Assembly (NCBI RefSeq): GCF_030035675.1
Contig: NC_084499.1
Location: forward strand, 20,439,953-20,503,952
Direction of reading: 5' to 3'
Length of the DNA stretch: 64,000 nt
Origin: Rhineura floridana
Lineage: Eukaryota > Chordata > Lepidosauria > Squamata > Rhineuridae
Of this stretch, positions 37,701-49,700 are shown piece by piece (position 1 is the first letter of the stretch; each line of letters opens with the position of its first letter). The position numbers were made by a program, and so were the translations under genes. The notes under the pieces were generated by a model, which saw nothing but the letters and a program-made list of their open reading frames with translations, had not been told where the DNA came from and ran no database searches.

Positions 37701-40700
37701 CTGTACACACCAGCCAACAGCAATACATTCTCCCGTCCAAAAATGAAAAGAGTCTGTCATCAAGGTCCTGTCCATTCTCATTTTTGCTAGACTGATAATG
37801 ATCTCATTTGGGTCCCATGCCAGGTAGCACAGTCCTGCCAGGTAGGAGAGGCTAAGGAAACCACCAGTGACATCGGTGAGGGTGGAGGGGAGGTTCGCCA
37901 AGCCGCCTCTAAGTGGGGGATTCTAAGTGCCATCAAGACAAAGGCCTCATCTTCATCATACAGTTAAAGCAGTATTATTCAACTTTCAACAGTCATAGCT
38001 TCTCCAAAAGAATCCTGGGAACTGTAGTCTGTCAAGGGCGCTGAGAGTTGTTATTCCCCCTCATAGAGCTATAGTTTACTGGGAAGAGGGACTGATGGTT
38101 AAACAACTCTGGGAATTGTTCATGTTCCAAATGTTTCAAGAGAAGCCAGCCAGCTCCTGCCCATACCAAGAGTTCCCATCTACTCCAAAGGAGCACTAAG
38201 AGAACCCGCCATCTTATTGGCTGAAAATGATCAAGGGATTGGGCACTTTATTTATAATAATAATAAAATAATACATTTTTATTTTTGAGTCACCTATCTG
38301 GCCGAATTAACGGCCACTCTAGGTGACGTACATTGACATAATATAATAAAATACAATATAAAACCAGTACAAACCACACTCAATAATCAACTAGTCACCC
38401 CTCTTACATTAATCAATAGCATTAAAAACTAACCCACCCCAGAGAACCCATAGGCCTGCCTGAATAGCCAGGTTCTCAAGGCCCGGCAGAAACCTATTAG
38501 GGAGGGGGCATGGCGAAGATCGAAAGGAAGGGAGTTCCAGAGGGTGGGGGCCACAATCGAAAATGCCCTCTCTCTGGTCCGCACCAGTCTCGCTGTTTTA
38601 ACTGGTGGGACCGAGAGAAGGTCTTGTGAGGCTGATCTTGTCAGGCGGCATAATTGGTGATGCTGGAGGCGCTCCTTCAGATAAACTGGGCCGAAATCGT
38701 ATAGGGCTTTAAAGGTCAACACCAGCACCTTGAATTGGGCCCGGTAAACAACTGGTAACCAGTGCAGATCTACTAACAATTTGTATTTTTACCCTCAAAT
38801 GCAGGAGCCAGTGTACAGTCCTGGGTGCCGGGGTCAATCGGACTGACCGTCAGATCGCTTTCAACTCCCCCGCGCTTATTCAGCATGCAAGTGTAGACAG
38901 TTGTCCCTGGAAGCAGAAGGCCCAGATTGATCAAATGAAGGGGGGGGGAGAGGGAGACAGAGAGATGCCATTAAGGGTCCTCTGAATTGTTCCCGTAACT
39001 AATCAGTCTCCTTGTAGCCAAGATAAGAATTAGCTGAAACAATGTCGGAGCTTAAAAACAGGAAGGAAAAGCAAGCATAACAGGGACTTGAGGAAGTAGA
39101 ATGCATGCACATCTCTCACATGCATGTGCATGGGCGCACCCATGGTTGTGTCCTGGTGGGGGCACATTTCCAGTACATTGGTGGTTCTTGAGGGTCCTGC
39201 AACTTCCTCCTGAAATCAGCTACCTGTTTTAAATTGTGTGCGAATTGGAGGAGAATTGCCCCCCCCCCAGGGGAGTAAAAGGACAGGACAGGAATGGAAA
39301 TGAATAAATTATATGTGCTGGGTTTTTTCTGGAGGGGTGTGAGATCTGCGAGGAGTCCATCTTTTTAGCATGACAGTGCCTGTGCTTTGGAACTCACTCC
39401 CTGTTAACAAACTCATCATATTATTAGAGATACCTGTTAAAACCTTTGGGGAAAAAATGAGGTAGTATATCTGGATATATATACTTGTGGGGTTTTTTTA
39501 ATGGCTGATTTTAGTTGTTACTAATAGTCAATTTTATAATTTAAAGTGTTACATTTACATTAAAATAAATTACTCAGATTGTACTGTCGACAATTGTTTT
39601 ATGTTCACAGCTTAGGGATTTTCTTTCTTTTTAATTAAGGGATTTATACTATTTTTTAAAGAAATAAAACCAGTAAAAAGGTTGAGAAAAGCTCAGAACA
39701 ATCCTACATCAAAGCTCAAATAATGCGGGTGAAGAAGAATAGATGGACAGACCATAAGAAAAAAACCCAAGCCCTCCAAAAACCCCTTCCAAAAACAGCA
39801 GATAAAAGGAGCTCTCAAAAGGAGGCCTTTCCATAAGGACATAAATAGAGCCTGCTGGATCAGGCCAAAGGGGGCGGCCATCTAGTCCAGCCTCCTGTTC
39901 TCAGAGCGGCCAACCAGATGTCCCAAAGGGAAGCACAAATGCAGGACCTGAGTGCAAGAGCACTCTCTCCTCCTGCGGTTTCCAGCAACTGGCATTCAGA
40001 AGCAAACTGGGGCTCAACTTGGGCTCAGGCTGCAGGAAGCCAGATTTCGATGGACATCAGGAAAAACTTCCTAACTGTTAGAGCCATATGACAATGGAAC
40101 CAATGACCTAGAGAGGTAGTGGGCTCTCCGACAATGGAGGCGTTCAAGAGGCAGCTGGACAGCCATCTGTTGGGAATGCTTTGATTTGGATTCCTGCATT
40201 GAGCAGGGGGCTGGACTTGATGGCCTTATAGGCCCCTTCCAATGCTACCATTCTATGATTCTATGACTACGGTGGCGGAGTAGAGCCATCATGGCTGGTA
40301 GCCAATGACAGCCTCATCCTCCACGAATTTGTCTAATCCCCTTTTCAAGCCATCCGAGTAAAATGAACAGTGCCCGAGAGCCAAATCAAAACAGATTGCA
40401 GCTCTCAAAGAGAGGCCTGCGTCCTCTAGGGAGCTTGATCCTCCTCTCGGGCAAAGAGGCCTTTGTTTTACAGCAACCTCCCCAGCTGGAATGACAGGAG
40501 CCCTGGCTAAACATATCATTTTCTGGGAGGGAATTCTGTGCCTGATTCAACAGAGAGCATCGACAAAATTGGCAGCGCTGGCACAATGTTGCTGAAAATA
40601 AGCGGGTTGAAAGGGTACCTGGAGGCTTGCTAACATCAGCCGTAAACAGCCAGTCAGCCGCCTTCTTGGCCTCGGGGCCGACAAGGTAGAATTTGCCAAA

Positions 40701-43700
40701 GTAAGACATGTCAAACATGGCAAGGGCATTTCGACAGGTTAAGCATTCCTTCCTGATCTATAATAAAAAAGAATGTTAGGGGGGAAATTCAACGCAGAGA
40801 CGCACAAGGTGAAGGTTGCACAGGGCAGGCCTTCTCTGGGTCACATGGGAAAAGAGAATCAAGGTGACTTTTTAAAGAGTCTGTGAGGAGAAAGCAGAAG
40901 TGAGGGTGAAGATCTGTGATTCATGCTGGAGCTTTCTATACCTGAAAAAAGAAGACAACAGACATTGCTTGGAAAAAGTTTTAAAAAGTCACCCCCACCG
41001 TGACTTCTCGGCGACAATGTCTTCTCGACAACACTTGACATCCTACTTGACATCCATAACTCCGAGCACAGCAATATCTTGTCAGACTTGTCTGTTCCCC
41101 ATCTCTCGGAACTGAATCACATTTGATTGCATGTCTGAACAGTAAATAGGCCTCCTTTTCAATACATACAGACAGAGGAAGTGACCTTATGCCAAGCCAA
41201 ACCCCACCACCCCAAAAGGTGCCTCTCCAGCAATTAGGCTTTTAAAAGCCTCCATTGGCCCCAGTGGAGGCTTTTTCAAAAATCTAATGCCTATGCAGAA
41301 GGCTGGAAATGTCCCATGCTTGAAACCTGGAAGAGCCAGTATAGACAATACTGAGCCAGATGGACCAATGGTTCTGACTCAATATATGGCAGTTTCCTAT
41401 TTAAATTATCCCTTTGTTTAGAACCATGAGGACTGGATTCTTATTTTATTTTGGAAAAGGGCTGTAGCTCAATGGTAGAGCATCTGCTTGGCATGCAAGA
41501 GGTCCCAGGTTCAGTCCTTGGTATCTCCAGGAAAAGGTGGGAAAATACTCCTGCTAGGAACCCTGGAGTGCTGCTACCAGTCAGTGTAGCCAATATTGAG
41601 CAAGGGTGGAATGAAGCTCTGACTCAAAATAAGGCAGCTGCCTCTGTTCCTAAAATCTCTTCTCAGAGCTCACACTTTGCAAGCAGGAGGTTCCTCGTTC
41701 AGTCTCCAGCTTCTCTGCTTAAAGAATCTCAGGTCCCAGATGGTGGGAAAGGCACTTGTCTCGAAACAGGTCAGCTCCATAGGCTGCCATGATGACAACA
41801 GTCCTGGGTGCAAAACAGAGGCCCATTTCCAAAAGTGACATTGACCTGTTTCTGAGTCCATAAACTCAGTGAAAACAATAACTTTAGTAGGATGGATTAA
41901 TCTGTCAATTGCAGTTTCTCTTCTCAGTCTTAAATTCAGCTTGCCATATTTCTGCATCAACCTACATCACCCCCCCCACAAAAATGTACATAGCCATTCT
42001 TACACTTTTTTGTGCACATCTAACATCTTTTTTGCACATTTTGGACACCATTTCTCCTGACACAGTGCATTTGCGTATGGTTTTCCCAATGCACACTTTT
42101 TTGTATAGGCTTTCCCTTAACACGGACGTGCTTTGGCTGAAAATGGCATAGCAAAATGCAGACAAGTGTGCATTTCAAAGGTTCGCTGCATTTCAGGTGG
42201 CGAACTGGTTCAGGGCGTGTGAATTTGATTTGTTTGCATTAAAAGGTGCAGTAAATGAATTTTTCCCCATTCCAAGCAGAAAGCACATCTCATTGGACAG
42301 GCAGGTCCCAAAATCACATTCACAAATGATTCCCTTCACCCACCAGAAAGAAAGTAGCACTTCAGGAAAGAAGGCTCTTCTAGGCCTCACCCCAGTGTAC
42401 TAGTTTTCTATCTTCAAGGAGGTTTTTGATGGCACAATGGTTTCTAAAATGTGATTTACCTTGCCTGCAGCCTTAGTGGTACAGCCCATTCTTCCCTCTC
42501 AGGACTGTACCATCTGATTCTACCACAGCTATAGATCCACCAGCAACCTGGTTTATAAAGCATTTATTCATCTGAATTCGTCTCTCTACATGCTTTTGGC
42601 CTGCCTTTTCAACTCAACTGGGCTCCCTCCGTCAGTTATGAAGATCCCTTTAGAAAACTCTGTTGGCAAAAACATCCCCCAATTGTACTCACAATGTTGT
42701 GATGAGGTGGGAAGTCAAATGTGTATTCATCCGACAGCAATCGCTTATAGGCATAGTCTTCATGGGGGGGTTGGCCATATGCACCATAATAATCATAATC
42801 CAAAACCTGTGAAGAAAATAACAGCGGTGGAGGCAAGTAGCAGAACTCATCTTTCTGGGAATTCTGCCCTTACTGGGTTGGAGTCGAGGCACAAAGGAAG
42901 CTGCCTCCTACCAAGTCAGACCACTGGTCTACCTAGCTCAGTATTGTCTACACTGACTGGCAGCTGCTCCTCAGGGTATTGAACAGGGGACTGTCCTAGC
43001 CCTGCCTGGAGCCACTGGGGATTGAGGCCGTGACCTTCTGCATACAAAGTATATGCCCTTCCACTGAGCTAGGACACTTTGCCTAAAAATAACGCAAGAT
43101 TCTAGTCCTCATGGTTCTGAATCAACAGCAGAATTAAATAGGAACAGAGGAAGCTGCCTTTTCCTGAGTCAGACCACTGGTCTACTTAGCTCAGTATTGT
43201 CTACACTGACTGGCAGCAGCTCTCCAAGATGTCAAGCAGGGGACATCCCCAGTGCTAACTGGAGGTGCTAGAAATTGAACCTGGAACCTTCTGCAAAGCA
43301 CACGTTGTACCAGTGAGCTACCGGCCCTTCCTCACTTGACAACTGCCAGAGAATTCTACATAGTGAGGAGAATTCTGGAGCACGCTCTTGGCCACATTGT
43401 GTGCCGACCACAGCCCCCTTGTCTGTTGGGAGCCCTGAGTCTGGCTAAGAACACTGCTTGCAAGTTTGCCATTATCAATCTCCTCCCTAGGAAGAAAGCC
43501 CCGGATTTCCTGAAAATCACAGTTGTAGCTCAGATCCAGATTAATTTCCACAAGGGGACTAAATCGTCTGCTGGGTTGTTTTTTTCAGTCCATGCTGTTG
43601 GATTAAAGTTTTGTCACGGAATGGCTAAATCTGAGGAAGGATTTTAAGGAAGGAGGGTGGGAGCATCATGCAGGTGTTCTGGGGGAGGGAAGTCTAGACC

Positions 43701-46700
43701 AAATGGTAGCGAAGAAAGAGGACCATTAGAAAACTTTTGTGTAGCTCAGAGTGCAGTGAGCGGTTGGAACAAAGGTCACGGGCAGAGGCATCATGGGGGA
43801 ATAAGGGAAATAAGAGTGGCTGCATGCACATCTATTTAAAGCACATTCCCTTCCCCAAAGAATCCCGAGAACTGTAGCGTGTTAAGGGTCCTGAGAATTG
43901 TAGCTCTGTGAGGGGTAAACCATGGTTCCTGGGATTTGGTGTGGGTGGGCATGCTTGCACACACTTTAAATGTATGGCACTGACGCAGCCAGTGGGGAGA
44001 GATATCTAACTATAATCTGCCTTATCTCCTCCCCCTGCCCAAACGATGCCTGCTCCAAGGTCATCGTCTGGATGTTATATCCCCAAAGCTGGTACTTACT
44101 GGTGCCTCACCCTGAGGATTAAACCAGCCCGGCCGCTCCCAACCATGTCTCTCTTGGAAGACACAACCTTGTTGCAGAAGTTCCTGCGGAGTCAAGAAAG
44201 TTTGAGCTTGGAGCAGGAGGGGAGTATAAAGAGAAGAAAACGGTTAAAATGATTGAACCCTGACATTCCTTTGGCAATCTGAGGTTTCCGTTGGAAATCT
44301 GAACCATAGTCCAATGGTTTAACCATAGCTACACCAGTGTGGTGTAGCGGTTAGAGTGTTGGACTAGGACCTGGGAGACCAGAGTTCAAATCCAAATTCA
44401 GCCATGAAGCACACTGGGTGACCTTGGGCTAGTCATCGCCTCTGAGCCTAACCTACCTCACAGGGTTGTTGTGGGGATTAAATAGGAGGGGGAGAACCAT
44501 GAATGCCACTTGGAGGAAAAGTGGCATATAAATGCAATAATAAATAAACAAAGAAACAAGCAAACTGTGGAATTCGCCCCCACAAGAGGCAATGTTGGCC
44601 ACCAACTTGGATGGCTTTAAAAGAGGATTAGACAAATTCATGAAGGATGAGACTATCAGTGGCTACTAGCCACAATGGCTATGTTCTTCCTCCATGGTCA
44701 GAGGCAGCATGTTTCTAAATACGAGGTGCTGGAAACCTCAGAAGGGGAGAGTTGCTGCGCGCTCAGGTTTTGCTTGCAGGCTTGCTGCAGGGTCATCTGG
44801 CTGGCCACTGAGAGGACAGGAGGCTGGACTAGATGGGCCACTGGCCTGAGCCAGCAGGCAGGCTCTTCTGACTTCTTAACCCTAGAGTCCCCAAAGCACA
44901 GCCTATTTCAGGACATGCCCATTTGGGAAGTCCTGTGGCTACCACACCCACATCCCCACATGCCTCTCTGATCAGGACCCCTGTGTCTGCCCAGAGTGCT
45001 TCGCAGAAGGTTTGGGTCTGACCTCATAGAGGGGGTCCTTCCTCATATTGCGCCCAGCGAGAGGCTCATCATGTGGGAAGACAACAGAGTAGTTTTTTGC
45101 ATACGACTCATGACTCCGTTCCCGGATCCAGCAGTTGTTGCGTGTAAGGGAATGGTGAAACCTCCTGAAAGAGAGAGCGAACGCGTCAGAAAGATAGGAA
45201 AGTTCAGTCAGAGGTTCCCAGCCTCTCCTTCCCCGTGGACCAGCTGAAAACGGCCGATGGTCCTGGCAGATCACTTCATGATTTCTCAGCCTGCTATTGC
45301 CGTTGATATGCACTGCGCCGTATGATTTTTCATTTATAATTTCATTGCTTCTTTCCTTATGTTGCATTCTCTTACAATTTGCATTCCACAGAATTCAAGT
45401 TGTAATAAAATCCATGGTGGGAAAGAAAAGAAGCACGAAAAGCCAAATAAAAATCAACATGAATATTGAATGTGGGCATGCCGCAGACCACCTGAACGAA
45501 GCTGGTGGGTCACTGGTGATCCACGGAGCACAGTTTGGGAACCCCTGGTCAAAGTGTTATCTTCAGGGATTTTCCAGCTCAAGAAACACGTACGTTTCCA
45601 TTTGCATCTATCCAACTCAGTTTTACTCAGAGCAGACCTATTCAAATTAATGGACATGACTAACTTAAATTCCTTCATTTCAATGGGTCTGCTCTGAGTA
45701 GAGCTGCTGCTGGATACCACTCTCAGTGTCTTTGCCAACCCCGTGGGTTTCAGACTCAGACTTACCAGCGTGTTTTTCGCTGTTATGTTTAATGTGGAAA
45801 ATCAGCTTTGAGCATTTCATAGATCAGCTTACAGGTTATACAGCACCCTGCATCTCTATACACAAGCATAATTAAGCATGACTACTCAGGCTAAGAGTTT
45901 GTCACAGCAATTAGACATGCCTCCTGACACTCTTTAAGGAGGGTTGGGGCATGCTTTCTATTTGCATGGGGAAGGCTTCTCTGAATGGGGCGGTGTGAGC
46001 AAGCAGGCACTGCTACGGACAAGTTGAAAAGCTGCTGCCAACTGTAAGTGCCTGTGCATCTGCCTGAACGTCCTTGGCAATGGCAGCAGCTCTTCATCCA
46101 CACCCTCCTCTGACACTGCCACTGGCTGAGCCTCCGGTTCCTCCTCTTTGGGAGAAGGCATGAGTGGCAGGGCAGGACCAGGGCCGGCTCAGTGCCGGAC
46201 AGCATTTCCTCAGGGGAAGAGTTGCCCCTCCTCTGCAGTCCCACTGGGCCCCTCGCCAGGGTCCCATTCTCCCTCCTCCTCCTCCTCCTGAACACTCCGC
46301 CAGGAGTCCTCCACGGAGCCCATGGTATCCGTAGGTCTAAAAACGTCTTGGGTTGGTGCCATGCACAATTTATAACCACCTGCAAAAGTTGAGGCTCAGC
46401 AAATTAAGGAGACCATAATTTCCAGGGCACAATTCCAGCTCCCTCGATGAGACCAACGGCGACAGGCATGCTTATCGCCGCACACACTGCTTCCAGCGCT
46501 GAGCCCCGCTTCCAGCATAGAAGGCTTGGAACAAAGGGACCTGCTGGCAGGTTTTGACACTGAGGTGCTTCCACGCCTGCTGTTTGAGAACATGTCGCTT
46601 CCTTCATTTCGGCACAGCACGCCATTAAAATAAATTATGTTTTGAGTTACAGTGACACCTCGCTCTTCCTCCAGATCTTGTGGGGTAATTGGGGTTTGCT

Positions 46701-49700
46701 TGCTCCGTACAGGCAGGTGAAGGCAGACAGAAGGGGCTGTAGCTCAGTGGCAGAGTTGGGGTCCCCTCCATCCTCCCTTATTTCTTCCAATTTCTAGCTC
46801 TTAAACTAACTGCCTGCCCAGATGCCAGTTTCACTTATATACACAGTTCTAACTCCGACCCCCCCCACTGCTTAACCATAGCTCAGTGGTAGAGCATATT
46901 CTGTGCATGCAGTCCTGAGCTAGAGGGACAAGAGTCTGACTCGGTATAAGGCAGCTTCCTGTTTTCCTAGTTAATTCAGCCCCTTTATTTGGAACGATGA
47001 GGACTAGAATCTTACTTTGTTTTTACAGGCACGGTCATAGAGCATGCAGAATTACTGTTATTTAAAATATTTCTATCCCGCCCTTCTACTCTACAATAGG
47101 GCACTCAGGGTGGCACACAATGAAACCATACATGATAAAATCACAAAAACATTAAACCAGATAAAAATACATAACATAAAATTAAGAAATCTAGGGGAGT
47201 TATATTAAAAGGGGACAAAAGAGGTAAAACTAAAGAAAGGGGGAAATTAAATTATTATTATTATTAAATTTTATTTACACCCTGCCTTTCGGCTAAAGGC
47301 CCCCAAGGCGGCTTACACAGAGAAATAAACACAGGTATAAAAATGCAATATAAAAATGCAATAAAAGCAATACAATTTACAAGAATTAAATTAAATAACA
47401 AATAACATTATAATAACAATTAAAATTAAATAACAAATAACAAAATCAGTTTCAGGCTCAGCCTTCAGTCCCTCCCAAAGGCTCTCCAGAGCAAGATGGT
47501 TTTCGGGAGTCTCTGGAATGCCATCAGGGAGGAAGCACAGCGGGCTTCTTGGGGAAGAGTATTCCAGAGCTTGGGGGCCATGCCTGAAAAGGCTCTCTTG
47601 CATGCCTCCCAGTCTGACATCTTTCATCCCAGACACGGAGAGTAGACCAGAGGCAGCTGATCTTAAATCACAGGCAGACACATATGGAAGGTGCCAGGTT
47701 CAATCCTTGGATCCCCAGGTAGGGTTGTAAGATACTCCTGTCTGAAATCTATGTTCTTATAGACAGATTCATGGAGTGTAAGGCTATCAAAGGATACTAT
47801 CCATGATGGCTATGCTCTGCCACCATGGTTGGAGGTGGCATGCTTCTGCATACCAGTTGCCAGAAACCACAGGAGGGAAGAGTTGCTCTTGCACTCGGGT
47901 CCTGCTTGCACAGGGTTCCAAGAGGCATCTGGCTGGCCACTGTGAGGACAGGATGCTGGACTAGATGGGCCACTGGCCTGATCCAGCAGGCTCTTGTCAT
48001 GTTCCGAAATCCTGGAGAGCTGCTGCCAGTCAGTATAGACAATACTGAGCTAGATTAATCAGTGCTCTGATGCGGGGGTGGCTGGGTGGAAGAGAACTAT
48101 GTATGCCAGGTCTGGGGAACCTGTGGCCCTTCTAGATGTTGCTGAACTACAACTCCCATGACCCAAACAAGCATGCCCAATGGCAAGAGATGATGGGAGT
48201 TGTAGTTCAGCAACATCTGGAGAGCCACAGATTTCCCATACCTGATGTATGCCACTCTGAGCTCCGTAGAACAGCCTTCACCAAATGCTTTGGACTACAA
48301 TTCCCAACAGGCCCTGTCAGTTGCAGTCCAAACTCTCGGAGGGCATCAGATTACATCTGTAAGGCCGCCTTCCCTAATTTCTTCATAGCTATACCTCCAC
48401 TTGGCATCTGACTTATGGTGATCATCACCCTGAAGCAGAATGAAGGCAATGAGATCAATCTGACACAGAAATTAATGATGGCTATTAAGTGCAATTGATT
48501 CCGGGCCCCTTCCAAGACAGAAATAGCTGCAGAGGCAGGCCTGCATTTGAAATGAAGCCCACTGGCTGCTAGGAATCCACAGCTGCCGGTAACTGGAGGT
48601 GAGAAAAGCCTACACAAAAATCCCTGTTTGCTTGTTTGTGCCATTGCTTTTTAATATGTTTTTAAAGCTTTTTTAAAAATATGTTTTTCAAGATGTTTTG
48701 TTTTGATATATTTTCAAGTCTGTTTTCAAGATGTTTTAGAGTGTTTTTAGTGTTTTTGTTTGCCGCCCTGAGCTCCTACTGGGAAGAAGGGAGAGATATA
48801 AATTTAATCAATACTACTAACAACTATTTACACATTAAGAACATAAGAAAATAAGTAGAGCCTGCTGGATCAGGCCAGTGGCCCATCTAGTCCAGCATCC
48901 TGTTCTCACAGTGGCCAACCAGGTGCCTGGGGGAAGCCCGCAAGCAGGACCCGAGTGCAAGAACACTCTCCCCTCCTGAGGCTTCCGGCAACTGGTTTTT
49001 AGAAGCATGCTGCCTCTGACTAGGGTGGCAGAGCACAGCCATCATGGCTAGTAGCCATTGATAGCCCAGTCCTCCATGAATTTGTCTAATCTTCTTTTAA
49101 AGCCATCCAAACTGGTGGCCATTACGTTGCCCCAAAGCATAGAATTTTTGGTGTGGTTTACAATAAATAAATTAAGAAAATAGGCAGAAATAAAAGATGA
49201 AACTGTAAAACTACATAAATACAAAAATAATCATGTTTTTTGAACCTGGAACCTTCTCCATGCAAGGCAGATCCTCTGCCACTGAGCTATGGCCTGTGGT
49301 ATGGACATATGGTACATTGCAGGGCTTTAACCTTGGTGTTATGTCTTGTCTGTTGACCATCATAAATTGATGATGAACATGACAATGACAACAACAGGGC
49401 ACTGTGCTTGTCTCTCAGAACCAGTGTGGTGTAGCGGTCAGAGTGTCGGACTGGGACCTGGGAGACCAGGGTTCAAATCCCCTCTCGGCCCTGAAGCTCA
49501 CATTGGGCCAGTCACAGTCTCTCAGCCAAACCTACCTCACAGGGTAGTTGTGAGGATCAAATGGGGAGAAGGGGAGAACCTTTTGCTCCTCGGAGGAAAG
49601 GTGGGATATAAATGCAACAATAAAAAATGCAATCACAACCAGAGCAGGAAGGTGCTCACCTAATATCATAACCGTACATGTCCTTCTCAGGATGACCATG

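Noticed and set aside
46734-46765. Short open frames near SINE-A heads as small genes
   Set aside because: They recur wherever SINE-A occurs (for example CMQKVPG-, [11 protein letters not shown]-like peptides) and are translations of the tRNA-like head.
49418-49490. Second tRNA-like head as a tRNA gene
   Set aside because: It belongs to a repeated SINE (44331, 49418, 55332, 63131).
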